From Selaginella moellendorffii (lineage: Eukaryota > Streptophyta > Lycopodiopsida > Selaginellales > Selaginellaceae), in the NCBI RefSeq assembly GCF_000143415.4, contig NW_003314307.1, positions 182,409-246,408 on the forward strand: a DNA stretch of 64,000 bases, given 5' to 3'. The notes under the pieces were generated by a model. It searched no databases. It was given only the letters and a program-made list of their open reading frames with translations, and was not told the DNA's origin. Positions 23,092 through 35,537 of this stretch are shown here, in pieces (position 1 is the first letter of the stretch; every line of letters begins with the position of its first letter). Position numbers and translations under genes: made by a program.

Positions 23092-23286
23092 CTTTATCCT
23101 AAAATGCAAGTGTAAAAGAGAGACTATGGGGTTTATAGTGCTGCAAAATAGGAATCGCTCTCAATGTGGTTCCAGCCTCGAGCACCTGGAACAAACCGGA
23201 ACTTTAAGCCTCAAAAGAGAATAGGGAAGAAGCAAGAGAGTGAAATAGTATATGAATTTACTATGAATGAATGAAGCCAGTGCCAC

Positions 23287-23288
<2 letters not shown>

Positions 23289-23338
<50 letters not shown>
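23289..23338. repeat. (GA)25 microsatellite
   Basis: Fifty bases of perfect GA lie about 200 bp upstream of the kelch start codon. Read along that gene it is a (TC)n tract, a common element of plant 5' regions that can bind BPC/GAGA-type proteins. Confidence 0.95.
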
Positions 23339-23339
<1 letters not shown>

Positions 23340-23342
<3 letters not shown>

Positions 23343-24700
23343 AGCTTACAATCTGCCTGAACGTCCTAAAAATTCACTTGATTTGGAGGGTCATTCAATC
23401 CAAAGTTGAAGCGTTGCCACCCCTTTGGCACTTGATCTATGCCATCTATTTGAAGTTTTTGAATTTGAACCGTTAGATTATAAGTATATTCAGAAATAAT
23501 ATTCTAAAAATGGAATAAAAGATGCCAGATGCCATATGCCAATAGCACGTTTAAATAATGGAGTAAGATGATGATGATGATATGGAACTTTTTTTTTTCT
23601 ACTTCTTTCATGTTTTATGGTAGTCAACTTATGAGAAATTACAGCTTCTGGAATTGTACAAGAAGTGTGTATGGAATGTCCAGGGAATGAGAAACTGTAA
23701 GGTGTAGTATGATATTTTCTTGTTCTAATAAATAGCTAGATAGTAGTACATAGTACTGCCTCTTTGCTCGACTACAACACAATGCTTACAAGGTTGGAAT
23801 GACAAAAGCAGAGATTTCATAATAGATGTCAGTCTGTTGCCACTTCACTCTCAAACAATGAAATCAGATAAATGAATCACCCAAGAAAAAAATGTGGAAG
23901 AAGAATAGAATTGGATTCATCACTTTTTCAAATACCCACACAGACATGTCTCCTCGCAAGAGGAAGAGATCTAATATCAGTTGCATTGCCTGACACTAAA
24001 TTAGGTGAGGTAAAACTTCTATTAAATATAGATTCAGGAGCTTCCTTCAAATGGCTTGTGGTGGGAGGGAGCATAGAAACATGAGTTTTGGCCACAGAGG
24101 TCACCATTTCAATTTTATTATTAAATGGTCCTTAACAAATGTGTTGCAGAACACACTAACATCACAAGTTCATGCAAATAACAGTGATCTGGATATCCTA
24201 CAATACAATTTCCCATTTCAATAGTTCAAACTGGCACATTATTGCACATAAGAGAAGCTGAGACCTTGTAGTAAGCCATTATTGAATAAAGAATTTTAAA
24301 TATTGAAAAATAAGAATTTAATATTTGGGCTGTAGAAGGTTTTTAGTTCAAAAGCAATATAATGGATTTGGAATTTGAAGCATAAGTGCTACTCTTTTGA
24401 AAATACAAATTAGTATTTAAATACGAAAGTAATTTTTTGTCTGATACTTAGAGAAATCTTTGGTGATATATATATATCCAAAACATAATTTTTGAGGATA
24501 CCTCAAACATATCATTATCTTTTGAGAATCTTTATAAGAAAGAATAATTTTCTAAATCATTATAAGTCTTCAGAGTAGAGTTTTCTAAAACATCCATCTT
24601 AAAATTAATATAAATCTCAGCTGTAAATATGTGAATTATATGTTCCTTTTAAAAAGATTCTTTGGAAAATAGATTTTATAATTTTTATTATATTCTAATG
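23340..24700. other. AT-rich spacer, no gene recognised
   Basis: No convincing exon is visible. A 70-codon frame at 23872-24084 (+) contains 'GEVKLLLNIDSGAS', which faintly recalls a retropepsin active site (DSGA) and may be a fragment of a retroelement protease. This is too little to assign. Confidence 0.35.
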
Positions 24701-26500
24701 GTATTATATTTTACTTTAAAAATATTAAATATCATTATTTTATTCGTGTACATAGTAATATGCTAGATCTGAGTTTATATTTTCATTTTATGCTCTTTAT
24801 AATCTAAGTATCAACAATCTAATTTATGATACAAGAGAATGAAGAAGTAGAGAGGACAAATGCATAAATAACACTTTATTCACAATTGATAAGCTTGATG
24901 CAACAATGTTTATTATTTTAAAATAAAAGAACTATAACCTTATGTTTTTTATGTATTAATAGTTAAATTATATTAAATATACAAAAAACATATGAAAATA
25001 TAATAATGTTATTATGTATATAGGATTTGAGTTTATAATTGAAATATTAATCATTTTTTAATCTAAGTATTTTTAATCATGTTCTCCTTTAGATAATTGC
25101 TGAATAATAAGTAATGTTTAATAATTTAAAACTTATATTATTATTAAATTGAAAGTTTCTAGATATTTATCTAAATATGATTTAAAAATCCTTTGGCTAA
25201 AGACAATCTTGTATAAAATTGTTAAGGGTTTCAAAATTTCTATGAGCTTTTGAAATAATAACTTCAATAGATAGCTTACTAGCATGTTATTACCTAATGA
25301 TAATCCTGATTAAGTATTTTTATTATTTTTAACTTTATTCCTACCAGTCTAGATATTTAATTTGGAACTGCTGTACTACTTTTTAGCCTAAATCACTTTT
25401 CTTAAAAACTTCATATAAACCAGGTTTTTTATTATCTTAAACTTTCCTTCCACTTATCTAAGTTTTTCTTTCTCAAGTATTTTATCTCTTGATCATTTAA
25501 TTTTTACAAGAGTTCTTTTTTATATTAAAAGTTATAAAATGTTTTACACACTATTAATCTATTAGTAAAGTATGTTCTTATTAGAAAGGTTTTAGGGCGT
25601 ATTAATATTTTATAATTTATAAGTAATTTAATATAAATAGTTTTTAAAAAATTTTATTTTCTATCTTTCCCAGTAGAGTTGTATCATTCTCATATATGTG
25701 ACACAGAGTTGTGCTGTATTTGGAAACCATTAAGAAACTTCAAGTATTGCCTATCAAAATCATCTTTCACTAATCAAACTTCTGGTTTACTATCAGCAAA
25801 ACAGTGATAAAACACTATGTAACATAAATACACTTGAATAGCTTATATAGTTAATTAACAATATTCTATGGATAGTATTATATTGTATCATAGTGTTCTT
25901 TCTACATTGGCCTTGAAGGTTTTTTATCTATGATATAAGAACCAAAACCTCTTAGTACACAAGAAGAAAGGTAAACAAGAAACACGAGCTACTTACTTAA
26001 GGTTCTTTATAAATACACAACTAAAGCAAAACTTTTCACCATATAACTATAGCTCAAATCTTACTTTTTGAAGTATTGCATATTTAATCAATATAATAAT
26101 ATGTTTATAATAGATATTTCTTCTTTGACTCATAATGATAGAGAAATTACATTCCATCTCTTGTGTTGCAAGAAACAATTATGCATTTCTTAGATTCTGT
26201 CAATTTATATTTTCTCAATGTCTAGAACCATTCTCTTGTTACCTGATTATGAGATTTAATATAAATGTGGTAGCAATCTAGATAGATTTACTTCTGTATG
26301 TTTTTAAATACAAAACCAGATACATAATACAAATTCTTTTATTCTTTAGTAAACTATGAATGTTGGAGGCATCATTAGAGTTCAGATATAAAAAGTGCTT
26401 AGTTCTTGATTTGACAATTGATACTATTTTTTAGATTCCCAATTTGTTAAAACATGTAACGTTAATAGCTATACAAATCCTTGAGGTCTTCTTTGAAATG
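24700..26500 (-). repeat. AT-rich repeat, copy B (inverted partner of 16.7-18.5 kb)
   Basis: Its reverse complement is collinear with copy A. The matches on this strand include 'tggtagcaatctagatagatttact' (26265), 'tcaccatataactatagctc' (26035), 'cctaaatcacttttc' (25386) and 'gctgaataataagtaatgtt' (25098). It has no coding capacity and lacks the MITE-like block seen in copy A. Confidence 0.65.
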
Positions 26501-29500
26501 AGAAACCACCTTTATAATCCTGATTTAAAATGGATCTTGTATTCTACTAGCAAACATTTCCAGTCAAAAATTTCCTACTAACTTATCTAGTAAAAATGTA
26601 ATTTTAGAATTATCTAGTCACCTATTTATTAAATATTATATACCTGGACAGTGGTTATAACTGAAGCAACAATCTCAATCATGAGTGTGAACACTTTAAT
26701 CTGTGTTAGTGCCAAGGATCCCAGCTTTTTCTTGGAACTTTTCCCTGTACCAATTCTCTTGGAGCAATCACACTAGGGGCCCATCATGTGGAGGTGCTGC
26801 TTGTGGACTGTCACTCTCCAAGTCTTGCTCCTCTTGATCACCACAATTATTTCTAGAAAACTTATTCTGCTGTTGGTGCTGCTGATTCCCCAGGTGATTG
26901 TGTAGTGGATTTAAGTTGCCCACCAATTACTAAAATAGTGTTATGATATCAAATAATTGAGAATGTGTATATAATTTATTTATATTAAAATAAAAAATTG
27001 ATATAAAATATTTCTTACCAAATATTATTTTCTACCTTTTCCAGAAAAGCTGGATTCTCTGCAACATAGGATAGACGTGAATGGAAGGCAAAGGTGACAT
27101 CTTCCTGATATTTGGATTTGCATCGAATATTATGATGGAAAATGAGGTTTGCAACATGCCCACGTTTCAAATTGTATGAAGTTGTTTCTTGCTGTGGTCC
27201 TTATGTAACATGGTTATGAATGGAGAATGCCACCTCAAAGGATAAAGAGAGCCAATCTTGTAAAATTCAAGTTGAGATAGCTAAAAATTATAAGCAAGGA
27301 TGAAGCAATACCTTACTTCCAACAAAGCCCTCTCCAACTTTGACCGCTTCTGGGATTGGTCAGAGACTATGGTATTCTATTCAAGCTTCAGTAAGTTATC
27401 AGTTTTATAGTTGTTCATGTAAATTTTGTTAGCATCATTTACAACCAGCTTGTAACATGATTACTTATTTTGGTTATTGCTGATTTACATCTTTGTCTCT
27501 GTGGTGTCCCCAGAGAGCAGCCACTTAGTATAAAGAGCTGCATTGAAGGTAAAATGTTGTCATACAGGATCATTCTCAACTGCTGCTGCTCATTGGTTGT
27601 GATAAATCTTGAGAAATACAACATAAAGAGAACACCACCTTGTTCAGGTAGTAATAATATCGGCTCTATGTCAGTAAGGAGGTTAACAGTGACAAAGAGT
27701 GGAAACAATACTGGACCAAGGAAGTGGCATAGTGTCGAAGAGAGACACGAACAAATGCTTGACACTTTTGCAATGGGACAGATGCTCAAGCTAGTCTCCA
27801 GTGTTGCTAGCTTCTACAGACTAGAACATCTCGGAAAGGCAGTAAAAGTTTAAGTTTTTCAAAATCCCTGATGTAGGCATGAGTTTATTCCACTAGGAAA
27901 AATTACATATCACATCATGCTATTAAAAAGAAATTCCATTTCTCATTTTGAAGTTTCACTGTCTCAAATAGAACTGTCTATATTGGACTCTTTTTAACTT
28001 CAACAATTCAAGTATGAGCATGTAATTAGAAGTGACCTTTGGAGGTTACCTTTGTACCCACGCTATAGAAACTGGTGTAAGGATGTTTCCAGTTAGTTAC
28101 AACAATGTTACAAGCTCTCACCAATCATCAATTGTGAGGTATAAAATGAATATTCATTTTCCTAAATTTATGGTATATGGTTTGTCTAAAGACTGTATCA
28201 AATGTTGTGGCAAGGTAAGTTGCAAGTTTATAAAGTTTGATTTAACATTCAGAAACTGATCTGTTAGAAATTATGCTTGTGTAGTGGTTGAAGCATTTTA
28301 TATAAAGAGAACAATAGCAAGTTGCATAATCTACAGATCCATTGATGCCTCATGATGTTCTTCCGGATCCCCATTGAGTTAGAACTTTAACTTAGAACCT
28401 TAACTACTGGGGATGATTACATGTATGGCTATGATGTAGTTATAATACTAATTAGCTTAGTGGAATTTTGATAACTGTCATATTTGATTCAATCTGGTTC
28501 ATTTGCCTCAGAAGGGTTTTTAGGATTTGATTCAATCTGGTCCATTTGCTCCTATATATAAGCAACATGCAAATTTCTGTATTTCAATCGCTCACAAAAG
28601 AATCGAAGCTATTTGTTTTGAAATTCAACAATTCTAGATTACTATCTAAATTCCTTCCTCTAGCAACATAATCTTGGTTATGCTGCTATGTGATCGATGC
28701 CACAGGGCTGGAATTGCTAGTGGGGATGCACAGCAGCACCTCTGGAATGAAGACTGGCGCCTCCAGGCCGTGGCACACCAGGCCATTGCCTGGGACCAAG
28801 ACGCTCTCAATTTGCCATCAAGGTGTGTGTAGATGTGCACACTCAAAAGGTGATCCTGGTTTCTTTCTCTCAAATCCTAGCAGTAGCATCCACCCAACAG
28901 CAACTGTGATGTGTATTTTTCTTCTGGGACAGCGATAGAGCAAGCAACAGCATTATTCATTATTGGCAGCAAAGAACCTATCTAGTCACTCATGTAGAAC
29001 ATTGTCTCTTTCTCTACCTGGAATGCAGTTCAAAGTAGGGGCAACTTGGAATGCAGTTTAAGCCTTTTTTTAAAGTACTCTATACACAGCGAGACTAACT
29101 TTAATTGCACTCATGTCCTCAATATTTACATCCAGCAGTGTTGTTTCTGCACACTTGTCATTGGTAAATCTCTATGTCTGTCAGGTCTTGAGCATTGTGT
29201 AGTAGTCAGCTCTTCAGCTGGATTTGGCCTCAATGCACAGCTTCAGTCTTGCTTCTAATGCATCTATGAATGTCCTTAAAGGATGGGAATAAAGTCAATT
29301 TAGCTTTGTTCAATGAAGCTTTTGCAATGTTGGATTCTTCTAAATAGCTACACCAAGAATTGGAGAGCAGTCCCTATTTCCTCATTAGCCACTTCATGAA
29401 GGTTTCACATAATTTTATTTTATAGAAACTCAGAGAAGGCACAATCTAACAAAAGTTCATGCCAGAGTTTTCTTGCAGCTCCTGGCTGTGACACAAGTGG

Positions 29501-29924
29501 GACGGGGCTTGTCGGGGTCTACGATAGGATGAAGTAGCTCCATCCATCAACTGGATAAACAATTATGCCGCACACTCCAAAGCTGTCTGCAAAGAGAATG
29601 CTCAGACAGGAGCTCAAGAAAGCTCAAGAATCGGGATTCCAAATGCAAGTCCATTTCATGACAAGTCGGGTCAGAAACACAGGAGCTACTCAGCCAGGTT
29701 GACGATAGAGTTTGAAGGGCTATGAAGAGATTAAGAATTTTAAAGAGAAAGGTAAATTCTGCTTGCCGTACCCAAGCATTTAGACGAATTGGGCAGAAGG
29801 AAGAAAGAAAATTTTTCGCTTATCGTGGTTTTTCTGCTTGAAAAGACGGTTGAACGGAACCCTAGCCCCTTTTGTCTAGCAAGCACAATCCGTGCGAATT
29901 CTTTCTTAAATTGTAAGATACTCA
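26501..29924. other. Low-gene interval with unrecognised ORFs
   Basis: The + frame 27470-27853 (127 codons, with GKMLSYRIILNCCCS and RKWHSVEERHEQMLDTFAMG) and the + frame 28690-28938 are the best candidates here. Neither has a domain I recognise, and no flanking exons with clear splice sites are seen. The minus strand also has a 116-codon frame over 27439-27789. The rest is AT-rich spacer. These may be remains of transposon or lineage-specific genes. Confidence 0.3.
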
Positions 29925-30992
29925 ATGGGAAATGGGAACGACTTTCGAAGCGACGTTTTAAAGCAGATGACAGCAGCAGCTTGCGCTGGAATGCTGGCAG
30001 ACAGTCTGGTTTACCCGTTGATGACTGTTAAATCTCGACTGATGGTGATCCCTTTGGCACAATCTCCTTCTTTTGCTATTTCCTCCTGACAACAACCCTT
30101 TCAGGTTGGGGGATTATACAAATACAATGGCCCATTTGACGCGTTGACTACTATTGCCAGACAAGAGGGATGGAGAACTCTTTACAAAGGATATGCTTCT
30201 GTTGTACAAGTTGCTCCATCACAGGCTTTGTACATGTCCACGTACCAAACTATCAAGGCAATCGTGCCAGGTCTCTTTTCTTTGTCCTCTCTTGTGCGAC
30301 ATCTAAGCTGTGCTCCGCAGGGGGTCAAGAAAATCCTGTTGTGCACTTTTGTGGAGGCCTCTTTGCCACACTGGTGCAATCGCTAGTAAGCGTCCCCCTT
30401 GAGGTTGTTCGGCAGCGACAAATGGTTCATACGGCTGGACAACCAGCTTACAAGGTTCGAATGTGCTGCATCGGTTGTCGAACTTTTGGTTGTGTCAGGG
30501 TTCTTTAGATGCAGCGCGGACGATATATGCACAGGAGGGATTAGGAGCATTGTACAGGGGTTTCCTGCTGGCCCAGATGGTATGGGGTCCTTACAACGCC
30601 ATCTATTTACCGCTATGGGAGAGAACAAAGATGCTTGCGGTCCGATACACGGGAGTGGAGTCGAAGGAGCAACTCGGCATGCACTGGGAGCTCTCCAGCT
30701 CCTTTCTTAGTGCGTCCGTTGCTAGTGCATGCACAAATCCAATGGTTGGCAGCTCTCCTTCCAATTCATTCTCCTCAAGGTTTGGAATTTCCCACAGGAT
30801 GTGGTAAAGACTAGATTACAAGTGCAAGGCAAAAGCAAGCAGTACAAGGGCACGCTGGATGCGGCTCAAAAGATCTGGAAGAAAGAAGGAATCAAAGGTT
30901 TTACAAGTGGCATGAGCTCAAGGATACTGTGGGTGGGAACCTCGTGTATGGTCATGTTCACAGCGTACGATCAGTTTATGAAGAGACTGTGA
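29925..30992 (+). CDS. Mitochondrial carrier (SLC25 family)
   Basis: Five exons (29925-30044, 30105-30270, 30321-30454, 30499-30744, 30798-30992) join to 286 aa with the frame kept throughout. Three carrier repeats are visible, each with its signature: YPLMTVKSRL, VPLEVVRQRQ and DVVKTRLQVQG, plus the companion motifs GWRTLYKGY, GLGALYRGF and GIKGFTSGM. Length and order are those of an inner-membrane solute carrier. The third-repeat signature and overall pattern recall SLC25A44-like carriers, but the substrate cannot be read from the sequence. The ATG at 29925 is the first in frame giving a continuous first helix; an alternative is 29967. The stop codon touches that of CCDC40 on the other strand. 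Confidence 0.88.
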
Positions 30993-33900
30993 TTATATCT
31001 CGAGGGCCAAGCGTAATTGTACCAACATTATGTCGAACTTGGACCAGAGCATCGGTAGGTCGTCCTGGAAAGAAAGCAGGACTTCGGTCAGTATCCCTGC
31101 TTTCTTACGAGCTTCTTCCCAATCCGTGTCAAGGTCTACTTTAATGGCGACCTTCCACTTGTTTGCTTGAAGGTCCTGGTGTCTCTTGACCATGCGGTGG
31201 TGTATAGCAGTGGCCAAGACCTTAAAGGACTTGACGGGCCGGGCAGCGACCAGCCTCGACCTGGACACAGAAATCCACATATAACAAGCACATGACTATA
31301 AAGGAGCAAACCTGAGCGCCTCCTGCTCCTGCTGGATTGCTGTTATGGCGTTGTCAATCTCCACATGCTTGTCAGCGTGTGTTTGGAGCTGAGACTGAAG
31401 CCGAACCACCTTCTCGTCCACAGCTGACGCATCGGCGTTAACCTCCCGTATGTTTCTCTTCAATTCCATGCACGCTTTGGTGAGAAGCGCCTCTGGAGCG
31501 TCGGGCTCGTGTACGGTTTCCTTCCTGCTGTTGCTGGCCTGCACGACATGCATGCAAGCGCGCGTGTGTGTGTAGCCATGGATTCGAGTTGCAAGACACC
31601 TGCACTTTGATGCCGATTGACTTGCGGTTGAGAACCCGCGTTTGAACTTCGGCTACTAGCTTCTCCTTCTCAATGTTGAGGGCGTTAAGCTCCCACTTCA
31701 AGCGCTCGTACTCTTTCTTCATGGCTCCAAGGATAGCAGATGGCGACATCATGGCCTGGAGAAGGGCTGCCTGCGAGGAGCAACCAAGACTTTATATGTA
31801 TTCTGCCCGGCACGAGCCTACCTGGGTTTCTTTCTCAAAGTTGATCTTTCTCTTCCATAGTATGACATGGTTTTGAAGCTCTGTGACCTCACGACTAACG
31901 TCCGATTTCTCCAAGTTGCAATCTTCCCTCAGATACTCAATCCTCAGTGCCTCTTGCTGCAGCTCCTGGATGGCTAAATCGTTGCTATTTTTGAGCAGGA
32001 GGTTCTCCTTGGTCAACATTTCCTTCATGCTGGCGTTTTTCGCTAAGAGCTCGTTGAGCCTGAGGAAAACAAGTGGAGTAGAGTAATATGAGGTCCTTGA
32101 GAGTGGCGACGACATACTTGGTGACAATGCCGTGCTTCATCTGGACATTCTTGTCGACATCCTTGATGTACTTTGTGAGAGTTCCTAGGTCCTTTTCCAG
32201 CCTTAACTTGCGTTGCTCCAGGGTAATGCGATCCTTGTCCAGCTTCCGGCCTTTCTGCGCCAGGGCATGGTTCTCGGTGGTGATGCTGACAAGCTCCGTT
32301 TGGATCCCCAGCCACTGCTTTTGCAGTTCGGACGAGGCCCGTATCTTGACGGCAATCTCGTAGCGGATATTTGCAACAATGTTTTCAAAGGGGGTTGCGC
32401 TCTTGTCCACCAAGTTGGCAGTGAGTTTGTCGTACTGCTTGTTAAGCTTGTCAATCTCTTTGGTCTTGACATCGATCTCGCTGTGCCGCTGCCGGGTTTC
32501 GGCTTGCATCTTGGAGATGAGCGACATCTTTTGCTGCACCTCCTCGTCTAGCGAGGCCAGCGCATCGCTAATGGTTTGGTTATAGCTTTGCACGGTCAAC
32601 GTGTCCACCCGGATCCGTGCGAGCTCGTACTCGATCTCCGTCGCAATCATGTGCTCGTGCCTGATCTCCTGCCGGAGCTGCAGCGTTCCTTGGACGACTT
32701 GTTGGGCCGACCTCTCGAGCGTGATTTGCTCGCTGAGCCCCACCAGCATCTTCGTCTCGAGGTCATTGATTGTCTGGCACTGCTTGAGGTAAGCCTTTTC
32801 AATCACCTGCCCAAGCCATGCATGCATCAGCAATGCTCACAAGACACCTATTGTTACCTTGTAGTCTTGCTCGAGGACATCCCTTTCCTCCTTCACCTTG
32901 ACCTCGTTCCTCTCCGTCTCTTCCATTGTCAGCATCATGGCTGCGTACTTTTGCAGCACGGTGTTGCGCTTAGCAGCGACTTTGGTGATCCGCTTGTTGA
33001 GATGCTTGATCTGCGAGCCATACTTCTTGAGCAGCGCCAGCTTGGTATCGCCCTTGTCACGCTCCAGCCTTATGTCCTTGCGGTACCGGTGTTTCTCTCC
33101 CTGTATGGACAGGTCTTGCTCTCTTTGCTTGCCTGCAGCATCCACCAAGGCCTGGCTAGACCAAGCAGCTAAAGCAGGCTGAATGAAGCCAGGAGCAGCA
33201 GAGCATATTTCAACATGTTACCTGCAGGGCCTCGTCGCAGCGTCCCAACACAATCAGTGCCGACTTCCACTGGTCGGTCAGCTGTTTCTTCTCTGTATTG
33301 ATACTCTCCATCTCAATTCCAAATTCCGACAGCGCCGCCACAGCCATCTTGGTCTCTCGCTGCTGAGCTGTACACACTCAAGCCACACACACACACACAC
33401 ACACGCACGCACACACAAAAAAACATGTAGCGCAGGTCGGTTATAGTGTTGACATACCTTCGAACTGGGCCCTGCACAGGGCCTGCCTCTGGTAGTAGCG
33501 CCTCAACCGCTCCTGCTGGACGGCAATGTAAAAGTCTTGGTCCTTTTTGCCTTTCTCGGCTTTGGAGATGATCTCCTCCATGGCGTATGTGGCCCGCCGG
33601 CTGACGGCGATGTCGCTCTTGAGCTTGTCGTTGTAGCTGTCCACCTGCTTGAGCGTCGAGGCCAGGTTGTCCAGGTCGATGTGGCACGCCTCGAGCTTGT
33701 CTTGCATGGCGTTCATCTCGCTCCATCTGTCCTTGTATGAGACTTGAGCATCCAGCAGTTGTGCCTTGGCCTGGACAAGGATGATTCAAAGGGTGGTGCA
33801 AACTCTGATTAGCTTAAAACCTTTTCCTGCTCTTCCACCCGGGAAGCAAGCACGTCCTCGGTCTTGGTCACAGCAATGTGGATGCTGGCCAGAGTCTTCT

Positions 33901-34105
33901 GCAAGCCATAGAGCTGCACGCCCACTTCCTCTCTTCGCCTGGTGGCGCTGGCGAGGAGCACCTGTTTCTCCCGGACCCTATCGCGCAGATCCTCCTTCTT
34001 ACGGGACAGCTCCGCCTTGAGGGCCTCCTGAGCCCCAACCAGCGATGGATGCTCATTCAGCTTCACCACAAGCTTGTCTTGCTCCTCCTCACTGCCCTCC
34101 GCCAT
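30993..34105 (-). CDS. CCDC40: Coiled-coil protein CCDC40 / FAP172 (axoneme ruler)
   Basis: Nine exons (34105-33821, 33770-33458, 33367-33222, 33151-32858, 32806-32118, 32059-31822, 31770-31600, 31538-31312, 31260-30993) join exactly in frame to 876 aa, nearly all predicted coiled coil. A central block, ATPFENIVANIRYE and then LQKQWLGIQTELV, is a landmark of CCDC40. In other organisms CCDC40 and CCDC39 form the 96-nm ruler along doublet microtubules needed for inner dynein arms and the nexin-dynein regulatory complex. Flowering plants lack it, so here it should serve sperm flagella. It starts 140 bp from RAB23, divergently. Family identity is by recalled similarity; another axonemal coiled-coil protein is the main alternative. 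Confidence 0.75.
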
Positions 34106-34245
34106 CTCTTTTGCTGGCGGCAGGGGTGTGCGCAGCCGGCAAAAAGCGCGGGAGGATGATATGTATCCCCTCCTCCGTGCAAACAACAGACAAGCCCTAA
34201 AACCACGTGGCACCACCCGTTTGGAGAGCAAGCAAACTGCCCACC
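34106..34245. promoter_or_regulatory. 140-bp bidirectional promoter, CCDC40/RAB23
   Basis: This is the whole interval between the two divergent start codons, so it must hold both 5' UTRs and both core promoters. It contains a G-box CCACGTGGCA (34203-34212) and GCCCTAA (34194-34200), a telo-box-like word, side by side. I see no clear X-box for RFX factors and no TATA box. Confidence 0.7.
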
Positions 34246-35336
<1,091 letters not shown>

Positions 35337-35537
35337 CGTGACGGGGTGACTGACATGAATGAAATGAATGAATGAATGAATGAATGAATGAAGGAACGAA
35401 GACATCCAGAACGGTTATACCATCTAGGAACGTCGTCTGTATGTATACTAGGCTGCGTGTGTACAGGCAGGGTCGGTCCTCGCGTCGTTGTCGTCCTAAC
35501 AAAATTTGGATTGTGTTGGTGTACGCGTCTGTGAGCA
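35337..35537. other. Intergenic, convergent 3' regions of RAB23 and flippase
   Basis: Shared 3' flank of two converging genes. It includes an ATGA tetranucleotide run at about 35353-35392. Confidence 0.6.

Noticed and set aside
23872-24084. Retroviral-type aspartic protease (DSGA)
   Set aside because: Only a four-residue hint within a 70-codon frame. Second-strand motif and flanking pol are absent.
28690-28938. Possible small gene with 'CYVIDATG'
   Set aside because: No family recognised, no exon partners, and the minus strand is equally open. Kept only as part of the low-gene interval.
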